A DNA stretch of 13,063 nucleotides from CBDUXZ01 sp965371325 [NCBI: uncultured bacterium] (GCA_965371325.1 CBDUXZ010000017.1:1-13063); one strand, 5' to 3'. Shown: positions 1 to 8,515, numbered from the stretch's first letter. The notes: generated from the sequence alone by a model not told the origin. A program made the numbers and translations.

Positions 1-1
1 C

Positions 2-673
2 GCTGCCTCGATCCGTGAGCAAGGGCTGCTCCAGCCGATCGTCGTACGGCAGGGCGCGCGTGGTTACGAGATCGTCGTGGGCGAGCGGCGGTGGCGCGCG
101 GCCAAAGAGGCCGGGCTCGAGACGATTCCGGCGATCGTCCGCGAAACCACGGACCACGAGTCCCTCGAACTGGCGATTGTCGAAAACATTCAGCGGGAGG
201 ATCTGAACCCCATCGAGCAGGCCCAGGCGTTTCGCGCCCTGATGGAGCTGAAGAAAATGACCCAGGAGGAGGTGGCCGGCCGCCTGGGGAAGGATCGGGC
301 CACGGTGGCGAACATCATCCGGCTCCTGGGGCTCCCCCAGGAAATTCAGCTGGACGTGGTGGAGGGGCGGCTCACCATGGGGCACGCCCGCGCGCTCCTT
401 GCTTGCAGCAGCGCTGTCCGCCAGCGTGCACTGCGGGATCGCATCGTCCGCAAGGGGCTCTCCGTGCGAGAGGCGGAGCGGCTTGCAGGCGACATTCGTG
501 AGAAGGCAGCGCGGCGCCCCGCGGATCCGTCGCTGGCCGGGATCGCGGAGGATCTCCGCAGGCACTTTCAGACGCCGGTTTCGGTAAGTCGCCGTGGTCA
601 CCGCGGTCGCGTTGAGATCAGGTTTTATAACGACGAGGATCTCGATCGCATCCTTCGCTTGATCATGGGATGA
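2..673 (+). CDS. parB: Chromosome-partitioning protein ParB (5' end outside window)
   Basis: ParB binds parS sites near the origin, loads as a CTP-dependent sliding clamp and works with the ParA ATPase to segregate chromosomes. The reading frame is open from base 2, so the N-terminus and start codon lie upstream. Visible in order: the end of the N-terminal CTPase domain with the GERRWRA nucleotide-binding motif, the ENIQREDLNPIEQA motif, a helix-turn-helix (MTQEEVAGRLGKDRATVANI) that recognises parS, the linker region, and a C-terminal dimerisation segment ending RVEIRFYNDEDLDRILRLIMG. All these elements are standard and intact. A parA gene is expected just upstream but is not visible. The next gene, a bactofilin on the same strand, starts about 144 bp later. 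The family assignment is secure; only the missing N-terminal part is unknown. Confidence 0.96.
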   Translation, partial: AASIREQGLLQPIVVRQGARGYEIVVGERRWRAAKEAGLETIPAIVRETTDHESLELAIVENIQREDLNPIEQAQAFRALMELKKMTQEEVAGRLGKDRATVANIIRLLGLPQEIQLDVVEGRLTMGHARALLACSSAVRQRALRDRIVRKGLSVREAERLAGDIREKAARRPADPSLAGIAEDLRRHFQTPVSVSRRGHRGRVEIRFYNDEDLDRILRLIMG

Positions 674-817
674 GCGGTAAAGCGCGAAGTTCCGCGGCGA
701 GACCGCACGTCTATCGAGGCGTGAGTGAGGGGGAAAAAGAGGCGGGGCAGTGCGCCCGGTGGCTCCGGCAACGGGCGGCCGGGTGAGAGGACCACGTTGC
801 GCTTTGGGGAAGCAGGC

Positions 818-1351
818 ATGTGGAAGGAAATGTTTTCGAACTCGCAAACAGACACCGAGGAGGAGGAGCAAGGCATGGCGGATGCTTACAACAGGCCAGA
901 GGCATCGCGCGTTGACGCGGACGGCCCCGCCCGGGTCGCCACGGATACCGCCAGGGTGAATTCCTTTCTGGACAAGGGAACGGAGTTCGACGGGAAGCTC
1001 GCTTTTGAAGGAGCAGTCCGGATCAACGGGCGGTTCTCAGGTGAGATTTACTCCGAGGGGACCCTCTATGTCGGTGAGAGTGGCGAGGTGAACGCCGAGG
1101 TCCAGGTGAGCACGGCCATTGTCAGTGGCGCGGTCACCGGCGACATCGTGGCGAGCGACAAGGTGGAGCTCCAACGCTCGGCCCGCCTGCGGGGGAACAT
1201 TAAGACGCAGGTGCTCAAAATCGAGGAGGGGGCGATATTCGAGGGGAACTGCCAGATGCAGTTCGAAGAAGTGCCGGCGCGCAAACCCCCGCAGATCGAC
1301 GCACCGACTCCGCCTCCCGAGCCCGATCAGGAAGGGTTGGGACTGACCTGA
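818..1351 (+). CDS. Bactofilin family polymer-forming cytoskeletal protein
   Basis: Bactofilins (DUF583) form nucleotide-independent filaments of stacked right-handed beta-helices, usually at the inner membrane, and scaffold processes such as wall synthesis, stalk growth or chromosome organisation. The product is about 177 residues. Residues about 49-150 carry the regularly spaced small and hydrophobic residues of the beta-helix (VRINGRFSGEIYSEGTLYVG, then VSGAVTGDIVASDKVEL and LRGNIKTQVLKIEEGAIFEG). A disordered proline-rich tail follows. The start is uncertain: ATG 818 has GGGGA 7 bases upstream and gives MWKEMFSNSQT, resembling the short hydrophobic N-termini used for membrane binding. ATG 875 follows a purine-rich GAGGAGGAG and gives a 158-residue form starting MADAYN. 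I chose 818. The gene follows parB directly, and in myxobacteria bactofilins are known to scaffold ParABS components, so a link to segregation is plausible but inferred. Confidence 0.9.
   Translation: MWKEMFSNSQTDTEEEEQGMADAYNRPEASRVDADGPARVATDTARVNSFLDKGTEFDGKLAFEGAVRINGRFSGEIYSEGTLYVGESGEVNAEVQVSTAIVSGAVTGDIVASDKVELQRSARLRGNIKTQVLKIEEGAIFEGNCQMQFEEVPARKPPQIDAPTPPPEPDQEGLGLT
859..867 (+). promoter_or_regulatory. Possible internal ribosome binding site in the bactofilin gene
   Basis: A GAGGAGGAG stretch lies 7 bases before ATG 875. It could drive a shorter bactofilin (starting MADAYN) lacking the putative membrane-binding N-terminus. It also encodes an acidic Glu run in the longer form, so it may be only a codon effect. 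Confidence 0.35.
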
Positions 1352-1369
1352 TCCCGGGTCCCGGCGGGG

Positions 1370-1398
1370 TTGACGCTCTGCGCCACGTGTGTTAAAAA
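1370..1398 (+). promoter_or_regulatory. Candidate sigma70 promoter for the ATP synthase operon
   Basis: TTGACG (1370-1375, 5 of 6 consensus matches) is followed after 17 bases by TAAAAA (1393-1398, 4 of 6). It lies in the 196 bp gap after the bactofilin stop and would give a leader of roughly 140 bases before the first atp start. The AT-rich run around 1392-1399 stands out in GC-rich surroundings. A 5 bp stem (GCCGC 1412-1416, GCGGC 1424-1428) follows just after the expected start point. Read-through from parB and bactofilin could also supply transcripts. Confidence 0.5.
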
Positions 1399-1547
1399 TC
1401 CCGCTGATTTCGCCGCACTAGGGGCGGCCAGGCTCTGGTAGCGGCACCGGACAACCCGTTCATTGATCACCCGCATAACGCCCGGGCCCCATCGGGTTCC
1501 TCACGGGATCCTTACGCCATCCATAGACCGCGAAAAAGGGTTTCGCC

Positions 1548-1982
1548 GTGCTAGAGATCCTGCCGGACCTGACTCTCCTGATTCAAATTGCGATCTTCCT
1601 GATCTTCATGTGGGCCCTGAACAGGCTGCTGTTCAGGCCCGCGGTGCGCGTGCTCGAGGAACGGGACCGCCAGATCGCGGGGGGGCGTCGGGAGGCCGCC
1701 GATCTCGATGCGCGGATTTCCGAGGTGATGAGCACCTACGAGCGCGGCATCCGTGAAGCGCGCGCGGAGGGTGAGAAGGCGCGCGCAGGGCTCGCTCAGG
1801 AGGGCGCCGCCGAGGAGGCGCGGATCGCCGCTGCGGGGCGCGCTCACGCCGCCGAGGCGACGGAGAAGATTCGGAGGGAGATCTCCCGCGAGACCAAGGA
1901 AGCGCGGAGCGAGCTCGAAGGCCGTGTGAGGGAGTTCGCTGATCTCATAGCCGAGCGTGCGTTGGGGCGGAGGGTGGCGTGA
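1548..1982 (+). CDS. F1Fo ATP synthase subunit b' (second stator subunit)
   Basis: This is the first of two b-type stator genes. The 144-residue product would pair with the b subunit encoded next to form a heterodimeric peripheral stalk holding F1 still against the rotor. An N-terminal membrane helix (about residues 5-27, with LTLLIQIAIFLIFMWALNRL) leads into a long charged, Ala/Glu/Arg-rich coiled coil that reaches the C-terminus. The start is GTG, supported by AAAAAGGG (1533-1540) 7 bases upstream. The TGA stop overlaps the GTG start of the next gene (GTGA at 1979-1982), indicating translational coupling. b and b' are hard to separate by sequence. I call this one b' because it comes first and lacks the signal-like leader seen in the neighbour. 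A gene name such as atpF' or atpX would depend on the lineage convention. Confidence 0.9.
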   Translation: MLEILPDLTLLIQIAIFLIFMWALNRLLFRPAVRVLEERDRQIAGGRREAADLDARISEVMSTYERGIREARAEGEKARAGLAQEGAAEEARIAAAGRAHAAEATEKIRREISRETKEARSELEGRVREFADLIAERALGRRVA

Positions 1983-2554
1983 GTAACGTCTTTCCCCGCC
2001 GCCTGGCCTGGATCATCGCCTTCGTCCCCCTGCTTGCGCCACAACTCGCCCGGGCCGCCGAAGCGTCGGAGGAGCACGGCCTCGGCTCCGTCATCTGGCA
2101 CGCCGCCAACCTTCTCGTCTTCCTGTTCATTCTCATCAAGGTCCTCGGGCCCCAGCTTCGCGGGTTCCTCTTCCAGCGGCGCAAGACTATCGAGAGCCAG
2201 CTTGACGAAGCACGCCAGTTGATGGCATCGGCGCAGGCGCGAGATGAGGAATGGGCCAGGAAGCTCGAGGGCCTGAAGGCTGAAGGCGATCGGATCGTCA
2301 GTGCGGCGAGCGAGCTCGGGCGCGGCGAGCGCGAGCGCATTCTGGATCTGGCCCGCAAGCAGGCCGAGCGCATCCGGGGCGATGCGGAGCGCACCGCGGC
2401 CCAGGAGGTAGCGCGCGCAAAGTCGCAGCTTCGTGACGAAGCGGTACGGCTGGCTATGATTCTCGCAGAACGGCTGGTGAAGGAAAAGGTGAACGAGGCC
2501 GACCAGGAGCGTCTCGTTGAGGAGTATCTGAACAGTATAGAGCGTACGTCATGA
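1979..2554 (+). CDS. atpF: F1Fo ATP synthase subunit b
   Basis: The second stator subunit has 191 residues. It begins with a signal-peptide-like segment (residues 1-26, basic NVFPRR then a hydrophobic run ending ARA) before a short acidic spacer and the membrane helix (about 38-58, with VIWHAANLLVFLFILIKVLG). A long coiled coil follows, and the C-terminal segment (LAERLVKEKVNEADQERLVE) is the part that contacts delta. The GTG start overlaps the previous stop, and the TGA stop overlaps the next ATG (ATGA at 2551-2554), so the three stator genes are translationally linked. A leader ahead of the membrane helix is, from memory, common in b subunits of deltaproteobacteria and relatives. Whether it is cleaved cannot be judged here. 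Confidence 0.93.
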   Translation: MSNVFPRRLAWIIAFVPLLAPQLARAAEASEEHGLGSVIWHAANLLVFLFILIKVLGPQLRGFLFQRRKTIESQLDEARQLMASAQARDEEWARKLEGLKAEGDRIVSAASELGRGERERILDLARKQAERIRGDAERTAAQEVARAKSQLRDEAVRLAMILAERLVKEKVNEADQERLVEEYLNSIERTS

Positions 2555-3099
2555 TCAGCGGCGTGGTGGTGCGTCGATACGCAAAAGCGCTCTTCGAGAT
2601 CGCCGAAGCGGACGGAAATATTGAGCCGTTGGGGGAGGAGGTCTCGCGTCTCAAGGCCGTCATTCTCGAAACGCCCGAGCTCCAGGCTCTTCTCTCAAAT
2701 CCTGCCTACACACGCACGGAGAGGAAGGAGATAGCGGAGGCCGTTCTTACTGAACGACTCGGTGTCTCAGAGGTATTGAAAAATTTCGTCGGCGTTCTCA
2801 TCGAAAATGGGCGTGTGCCCGGTTTTGTGGACATCTGTAATCGTTACCAGGAGATGGCCGATGAGGCCGCGGGCTGCGCCCGTGTAACCGTGAAAAGCGC
2901 GTCGTCGCTCTCAGACGGTGACCGCAGGCGGCTCGAAGAGGGTCTCTCCAGGGTTACGGGCAAACGCGTGACGATCGAGATCGAGATCGACCCATCCCTC
3001 ATCGGGGGCCTCTCCGCACGCGTGGGTGGACTGGTGTTCGACGGAAGTATCCGGGCGCAGCTCGAAGCGCTGGAAGAAGAGTTGAAAAACGCGTCCTAA
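2551..3099 (+). CDS. atpH: F1Fo ATP synthase subunit delta
   Basis: Delta (OSCP homologue) caps the alpha3beta3 head and ties it to the b/b' stalk. At 182 residues it is of normal length. The N-terminal helical domain opens with the typical VVRRYAKALFEIAE and runs to about residue 105. The C-terminal part has the conserved TVKSASSLSD and the near-terminal Gly-rich strand DPSLIGGLSARVGGLVFDGS followed by AQLEALEEEL. The ATG overlaps the atpF stop. The TAA stop is embedded in the AAAGGAG ribosome binding site of atpA, so coupling continues downstream. No anomaly was seen. Confidence 0.96.
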   Translation: MISGVVVRRYAKALFEIAEADGNIEPLGEEVSRLKAVILETPELQALLSNPAYTRTERKEIAEAVLTERLGVSEVLKNFVGVLIENGRVPGFVDICNRYQEMADEAAGCARVTVKSASSLSDGDRRRLEEGLSRVTGKRVTIEIEIDPSLIGGLSARVGGLVFDGSIRAQLEALEEELKNAS

Positions 3100-3104
3100 A
3101 GGAG
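3098..3104 (+). promoter_or_regulatory. Strong ribosome binding site of atpA
   Basis: AAAGGAG sits 7 bases before the atpA ATG and overlaps the last bases of the atpH stop codon. It is the best Shine-Dalgarno match in the operon, in keeping with the need for three alpha subunits per complex. Confidence 0.75.
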
Positions 3105-3111
3105 ACGTTTC

Positions 3112-4650
3112 ATGGCGATCAAGGCAAGCGAGATCAGCGAGCTCATCAAAGAGCAGATTAAGGGATATCAACGCAAGGTCGACGTGAGCGAAACGGGCTT
3201 CGTGCTCTCGGCGGGCGACGGTATCGCGCGAATTCACGGCCTCGAGCTGGTGCAGGCGGGAGAGCTGGTCGAATTTCCGGGGGGTATTCTGGGACTGGTG
3301 CTGAACCTGGAGCAGGACAACGTGGGCGTCGCGATCATGGGGGAAGCCGCGCACATCAAGGAAGGGGACATCGTCAAACGCACCAAGGAGATCGCTTCCG
3401 TCCCCGTGGGGAAGGCCCTGACGGGACGCACCGTAAACGCACTCGGGGAGCCGCTGGACGGGGGCGGCGAGATCGCAACGGAGGATCGCCGCCAGATCGA
3501 GGTCAAGGCCCCCGGTATCGTGGCTCGCCAGCCGGTGAAGGAGCCGCTGCAGACGGGCCTCAAGGCAATCGACTCGATGGTTCCAATCGGACGGGGCCAG
3601 CGGGAGCTCATCATCGGCGACCGGCAGACGGGAAAGACGGCGGTGGCCATCGATACGATCATCAACCAGAAGGGGCAGGATGTCTTTTGCATATATGTCG
3701 CGGTTGGGCAGAAGCAATCCACGGTCGCACAGGTGGTCGACAAGCTCAAGCAGCACGGCGCCATGGACTACACGATTGTGGTTGCCGCGACGGCTTCCGA
3801 CCCGGCGCCGCTCCAGTTCCTTGCGCCCTATTCCGGCGTCACGATGGGCGAGTACTTTCGCGACAACGGCATGCACGCTCTCATCATCTACGACGACCTT
3901 TCCAAGCACGCGGTGGCTTACCGGCAGCTCTCGCTTCTTCTGCGGCGGCCGCCGGGACGCGAGGCTTTCCCGGGCGATGTTTTCTACCTGCACTCACGGC
4001 TGCTCGAGCGCGCTGCGAAGATGAGCGATGAGAATGGAGGCGGTTCACTCACCGCGCTGCCGATCATCGAAACCCAGGCGGGCGACGTATCGGCCTACAT
4101 CCCCACGAACGTCATTTCAATCACCGACGGTCAGATATACCTCGAGTCCGACCTCTTCTATTCCGGCGTACGTCCTGCCATTAACGCCGGTCTCTCGGTC
4201 AGCCGGGTGGGAGGCGCAGCGCAGGTCAAGGCGATGAAGGAGGTGGCGGGCACGCTGCGGCTCGCGCTGGCTCAGTATCGCGAGATGGCGGCCTTCGCGC
4301 AGTTCGGGAGCGACCTCGACAAGGCAACCCGGGAGCAGATTGCGAACGGGGAACGGCTGACGGAGGTTTTGAAGCAGGGTCAGTACCTGCCCATGCCGGT
4401 GCAGGATCAAATTCTCTGCATCTACGCGGCAACCCCGAAGCCGGGGCGGGAGAAGACCTGGGTTCGCGATCTTCCGGTCGGCGACATTCATCGGTTTCTC
4501 ACCGAGATGCTGAGCTTCATGACGGCGCGTCATCCGGACATCGCGCAGGAAATCGCAGAGAAGAAGATTCTCTCGGATGAACTCAAAGTGAAGGTAGATG
4601 CCGCGCTGGACGAGTTCGCGGGCGTCTTCGAGCCCGGCGAGAAGGGTTGA
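3112..4650 (+). CDS. atpA: F1 ATP synthase subunit alpha
   Basis: This is the non-catalytic nucleotide-binding subunit of the alpha3beta3 hexamer, 512 residues, usual length. The N-terminal helix that contacts delta is followed by the beta-barrel domain. The Walker A loop GDRQTGKT is at residues 169-176. The ATPase alpha/beta signature [10 protein letters not shown] is at 355-364, followed by Arg365, the arginine finger that reaches into the neighbouring catalytic site. The C-terminal helical domain ends [11 protein letters not shown]. Gln172 in the P-loop is typical of alpha and marks it as the non-catalytic partner. The gene lies 12 bp after atpH and 24 bp before atpG, inside one operon. 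All key residues are present, so the complex is expected to be active. Confidence 0.98.
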   Translation: MAIKASEISELIKEQIKGYQRKVDVSETGFVLSAGDGIARIHGLELVQAGELVEFPGGILGLVLNLEQDNVGVAIMGEAAHIKEGDIVKRTKEIASVPVGKALTGRTVNALGEPLDGGGEIATEDRRQIEVKAPGIVARQPVKEPLQTGLKAIDSMVPIGRGQRELIIGDRQTGKTAVAIDTIINQKGQDVFCIYVAVGQKQSTVAQVVDKLKQHGAMDYTIVVAATASDPAPLQFLAPYSGVTMGEYFRDNGMHALIIYDDLSKHAVAYRQLSLLLRRPPGREAFPGDVFYLHSRLLERAAKMSDENGGGSLTALPIIETQAGDVSAYIPTNVISITDGQIYLESDLFYSGVRPAINAGLSVSRVGGAAQVKAMKEVAGTLRLALAQYREMAAFAQFGSDLDKATREQIANGERLTEVLKQGQYLPMPVQDQILCIYAATPKPGREKTWVRDLPVGDIHRFLTEMLSFMTARHPDIAQEIAEKKILSDELKVKVDAALDEFAGVFEPGEKG

Positions 4651-4674
4651 CCGGAAAGGACCTGCAAAGGATCC

Positions 4675-5544
4675 ATGGCGACACTCCAAAGCATACGCAA
4701 GCGCATCACAAGCGTGCGCAACACACGTCAGATCACGCGGGCCATGAAGCTCGTGGCTGCTGCCAAATTGCGCCGCGCCCAGGAGAGCGTTGTTGCCGCC
4801 CGGCCCTTCTCGGAAAAGATCGCGGAGGTGCTCGCTCGGCTCGCGGTTCGGGTCGACGTCGAGACGCATCCGCTGCTCGAGCGCAGGGAAGGAAAGCGTG
4901 CAGAGATCGTCGTCATCGCCTCCGACCGGGGCCTGTGCGGAGGTTTCAACGCCAACGTCATCCGGAAAGCGGAGGCCTTCCTGCTCGAGCGGGAGCCGCG
5001 GGACGTCGAAGTGACGGTCTCGGTGGTCGGGCGAAAGGCCCGTGAATACTTCGGTCGCCGGGGGCGCGCCATGCGCAAGGTCGTCACGGATCTCAAGGGA
5101 GGTCCCGACTTCGGCCTTGCGGCTGAAATCGGAGACGAATTGATCGCGCGTTACCTGTCGGGCGAGGTGGACGAGGTCTACGTGATTTACGGCGAGTTTC
5201 GCTCGGCGATCTCGCAGCATCCCATGGTGAACCGTATCCTCCCCGTCGGCGAGCTTCCGTCTCCCGAGGAGAAACCCGAGGAGTTCGGCGTGGACTACAC
5301 CTACGAACCTTCGGCGGGCGTGTTGCTTGAACGCCTCCTTCCGCGTTATGTGCACGTCGGGATACATCAGGCGTTGCTGGAAAGCGCGGCTTCCGAGCAG
5401 GGGGCGCGGATGACGGCAATGGAGTCTGCGACGAACAATGCCTCGGAGATGATCGATCGCCTGACGCTTGTATACAACCGCGCGCGACAGGCGGCGATCA
5501 CGACAGAACTGGTGGAAATCGTGAGCGCGGCCGAAGCGCTCTAG
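4675..5544 (+). CDS. atpG: F1 ATP synthase subunit gamma
   Basis: Gamma is the central rotating shaft that couples the c-ring to catalytic changes in beta. The 289-residue product has the two hallmark terminal helices: the N-terminal LQSIRKRITSVRNTRQITRA and KLVAAAKLRRAQ, and the C-terminal RMTAMESATNNASEMIDRL followed by YNRARQAAITTELVEIVSAA. The central Rossmann-like domain contains SDRGLCGGFNANV. The length matches the bacterial family, with no regulatory insertion of the chloroplast or cyanobacterial type. GGAAAGGA (4653-4660) and AAAGGA (4666-4671) precede the ATG. The second is rather close to the start. Confidence 0.97.
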   Translation: MATLQSIRKRITSVRNTRQITRAMKLVAAAKLRRAQESVVAARPFSEKIAEVLARLAVRVDVETHPLLERREGKRAEIVVIASDRGLCGGFNANVIRKAEAFLLEREPRDVEVTVSVVGRKAREYFGRRGRAMRKVVTDLKGGPDFGLAAEIGDELIARYLSGEVDEVYVIYGEFRSAISQHPMVNRILPVGELPSPEEKPEEFGVDYTYEPSAGVLLERLLPRYVHVGIHQALLESAASEQGARMTAMESATNNASEMIDRLTLVYNRARQAAITTELVEIVSAAEAL

Positions 5545-7029
<1,485 letters not shown>

Positions 7030-7052
7030 CCGGCCCGAAGGGAACCCGAAGC

Positions 7053-7463
7053 GTGGCAGACACCCTGCACCTGGAAATCGTAACCCCCGAGCGCCGCGTG
7101 CTCCTCGAAGAGGTCGCCGAGCTTAACGCCCCTGGGCTTCTGGGTGAGTTCGGCGTCCTGGGGGGGCACGAGCCGTTCGTAACGGTGCTCAGATCCGGCG
7201 TGCTTCACTATCGAAGGGCAGGGGAAGGCGAGGTCCGAACGCTGGCGGTCAGCGGCGGGTTCGCCGAGATCGTCGAGGATCGCGTGACACTCCTTGTTGA
7301 AACCTGCGAGAGCTCAGACGATATTGATCGCGACCGGGCGGAGGCGGCGCGCGACCGGGCAGCGGCACGCCTTAAGGAGATGCCCGCTGAGCACGAAGAT
7401 GCAGCAAGCGCCCAGGCCTCCCTCGACCGCGCCGAAGCACGGCTGGCCGCGCTATCGGGGTAG
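7053..7463 (+). CDS. atpC: F1 ATP synthase subunit epsilon
   Basis: Epsilon joins gamma to the c-ring and often inhibits ATP hydrolysis through its C-terminal helices. The 136-residue product starts at GTG, with GAAGGGAA about 8 bases upstream. The N-terminal beta-sandwich (LHLEIVTPERRVLLEEV, then GEFGVLGGHEPFVTVLRSG and VSGGFAEIVEDRVTLLVET) is complete. The C-terminal helical hairpin is present and Ala/Glu/Arg-rich, so an inhibitory conformation is possible. It is the last gene of the operon. Its TAG stop is followed after only 6 bp by the stop of a convergent gene, leaving no room for a terminator between them. Confidence 0.95.
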   Translation: MADTLHLEIVTPERRVLLEEVAELNAPGLLGEFGVLGGHEPFVTVLRSGVLHYRRAGEGEVRTLAVSGGFAEIVEDRVTLLVETCESSDDIDRDRAEAARDRAAARLKEMPAEHEDAASAQASLDRAEARLAALSG

Positions 7464-7469
7464 CTTTTC

Positions 7470-8045
7470 TCAAGACGCCCTCCCCCCCCTAATCGGCTTG
7501 GCGACGAGCCGTACCTTGCATTTCTCGACACTGACCTTGAACTCCACGTCCTTGCAGCTGAACCGAGCCTGAATCTCCTCGCGCTGACGCATGATGAATG
7601 CTTCGAAGGCCTCCCGGCCGACCTCTCCCGCCGCCAGCCCGCAGGCCGAGCGGGCCTCGACGAATTCCTCGTAGAGCGCGCCTCGCCTCTCCCGCCCGGC
7701 GATGATGGTGTCAAGCTTCTTGCGCTGCTCGTCCCGTTCCTGGCGTTCCCGTTCGCGAAGCTGCAGCCGGAAGGTGTCACGCTTGAAGGTTCCCTCCTCG
7801 ATCTCCTGCAGGCACCGGTTCCAGTAGGCCGAGATGCTGTTGTACCGGGCAACGAGGTTCGTGTAGCGGAACTTGAACATCGTATTGTTGATGGGCTTCC
7901 CGTGCCAGCGCGAGAGGTGCCTTTGAAGGGCCTGCCGGAGCTTGCCGGGCTCGATGCGGGCCCGCCCCGAGAAATAGTGCTCGTACTCGACCTTCAACTC
8001 ATCGAGCCGGCGGTCCAAATCGGCGATGTCTTCCGCAATTCCCAT
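7470..8045 (-). CDS. Coiled-coil-rich protein resembling the MXAN_5187 C-terminal domain family
   Basis: The product has 191 residues, is highly charged and has no signal peptide or membrane segment, so it is probably cytoplasmic. The N-terminus (MGIAEDIADLDRRLDELKVE) is helical and heptad-like. A conserved-looking core follows, with FKFRYTNLVARYNSISAYWN and then IEEGTFKRDTFR. A long Arg/Glu/Lys helix comes next, and the C-terminus is beta-like (VEFKVSVEKCKVRLVAKP). The core matches, from memory, the domain named after Myxococcus MXAN_5187, whose biochemical role I do not know. The start at 8045 is chosen because GAGGGGAG lies 7 bases upstream. An in-frame upstream extension to 8162 is low-complexity and lacks support. 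A G8 tract (C8 on the + strand, 7482-7489) falls just before the stop. The gene is monocistronic here and converges on atpC. Confidence 0.7.
   Translation of the reverse strand: MGIAEDIADLDRRLDELKVEYEHYFSGRARIEPGKLRQALQRHLSRWHGKPINNTMFKFRYTNLVARYNSISAYWNRCLQEIEEGTFKRDTFRLQLRERERQERDEQRKKLDTIIAGRERRGALYEEFVEARSACGLAAGEVGREAFEAFIMRQREEIQARFSCKDVEFKVSVEKCKVRLVAKPIRGGRAS
7494..7511 (+). terminator. Weak hairpin that might end the ATP synthase operon
   Basis: CGGCT (7494-7498) pairs with AGCCG (7507-7511) around an 8-base loop, about 30 bases after the atpC stop. It lies inside the 3' end of the convergent gene, and only a poor T-rich stretch follows. It is offered because there is no intergenic space for a terminator. 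Rho-dependent ending is equally possible. Confidence 0.2.
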
Positions 8046-8052
8046 GAACGGA

Positions 8053-8060
8053 CTCCCCTC
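8053..8060 (-). promoter_or_regulatory. Ribosome binding site deciding the start at 8045
   Basis: Read on the minus strand this is GAGGGGAG, 7 bases before the ATG at 8045-8043. It favours this start over the longer in-frame option reaching 8162. Confidence 0.65.
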
Positions 8061-8348
8061 AGAGGAACATCGGCCCGGTGGGGCGTGCGCTGAAGCGCTG
8101 CGCCGCCGCCTTCCACCCTCAACGCCTCGCGACGGCCCACCAGCGTGACCCGCCCTTCGCACTCCCTCGTGATCACTTCCCGCCCTGGATGATTCGATAA
8201 GGCAACCCCTCCGCGGGACGCGTTGCCATTCTCGTGTTCGGGACGTCGAGAGATTTCATTTCCGTTAAGTGGAAAACCCGGTGCGATCCTTGCCACGGGG
8301 ACCGACCGAAAACCCTAGAAAAGCAAGGAATTTCATAGTCATGGGAGG

Positions 8349-8364
8349 TGGTTCGATTCTTGCA
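8349..8364 (+). promoter_or_regulatory. Candidate sigma54 (-24/-12) promoter
   Basis: TGGTTCGATTCTTGCA fits the sigma54 consensus TGGCACG-N4-TTGCA at 10 of 12 defined positions, with the invariant GG and GC exactly 10 bases apart. Transcription would begin near 8375, giving a leader of about 200 bases before the large repeat-protein gene at 8575. Sigma54 promoters need an enhancer-binding ATPase. The inverted repeat at 8259-8275 lies about 75-90 bases upstream, a usual place for such a site. Confidence 0.45.
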
Positions 8365-8370
8365 TTACTT

Positions 8371-8393
8371 GGGAAGCCTGACGCGCGCTTCCC
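8371..8393 (+). repeat. Inverted repeat at the predicted transcription start
   Basis: GGGAAGC (8371-8377) and GCTTCCC (8387-8393) form a perfect 7 bp stem with a 9-base loop. A second imperfectly nested palindrome, TCCCG-GAAT-CGGGA, overlaps it at 8390-8403. It could be an operator or an RNA structure at the 5' end of the transcript. No T-run follows, so it is not a terminator. Confidence 0.4.
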
Positions 8394-8515
8394 GGAATCG
8401 GGACAGGGAAACTCCGGGATGGACGTCAAAAAGGCCCGACCTGGCACGCCCCCGCCGCGGCCATCGAAAGAAGGAAGAGAGAGCTAGATTCTGACACCTG
8501 AATGGTTTGGGGAAA

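Noticed and set aside
674-817. Possible structured RNA between parB and bactofilin
   Set aside because: I compared it by eye with SRP RNA, c-di-GMP and cobalamin riboswitch motifs and found no match; it is simply GC-rich.
1384-1389. CACGTG palindrome in the spacer of the putative atp promoter as a parS or operator site
   Set aside because: Flanking bases do not match parS on either side, and a 6-base palindrome alone is expected by chance.
1412-1428. GCCGC/GCGGC hairpin as a terminator after bactofilin
   Set aside because: The stem is only 5 bp and no T-run follows; it lies downstream of the candidate promoter.
2911-3993. Long open frame on the minus strand (360 codons) across atpH and atpA
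   Set aside because: It is antisense to two certain genes and its translation resembles no protein; GC-rich codon bias creates such frames.
4117-5367. Long open frame on the minus strand (416 codons) across atpA and atpG
   Set aside because: Antisense to certain genes, with no recognisable domain or ribosome binding support.
8269-8487. 72-codon plus-strand frame in the regulatory region
   Set aside because: It starts with GTG without a clear ribosome binding site, uses codons rare in the neighbours, and overlaps the putative sigma54 element.
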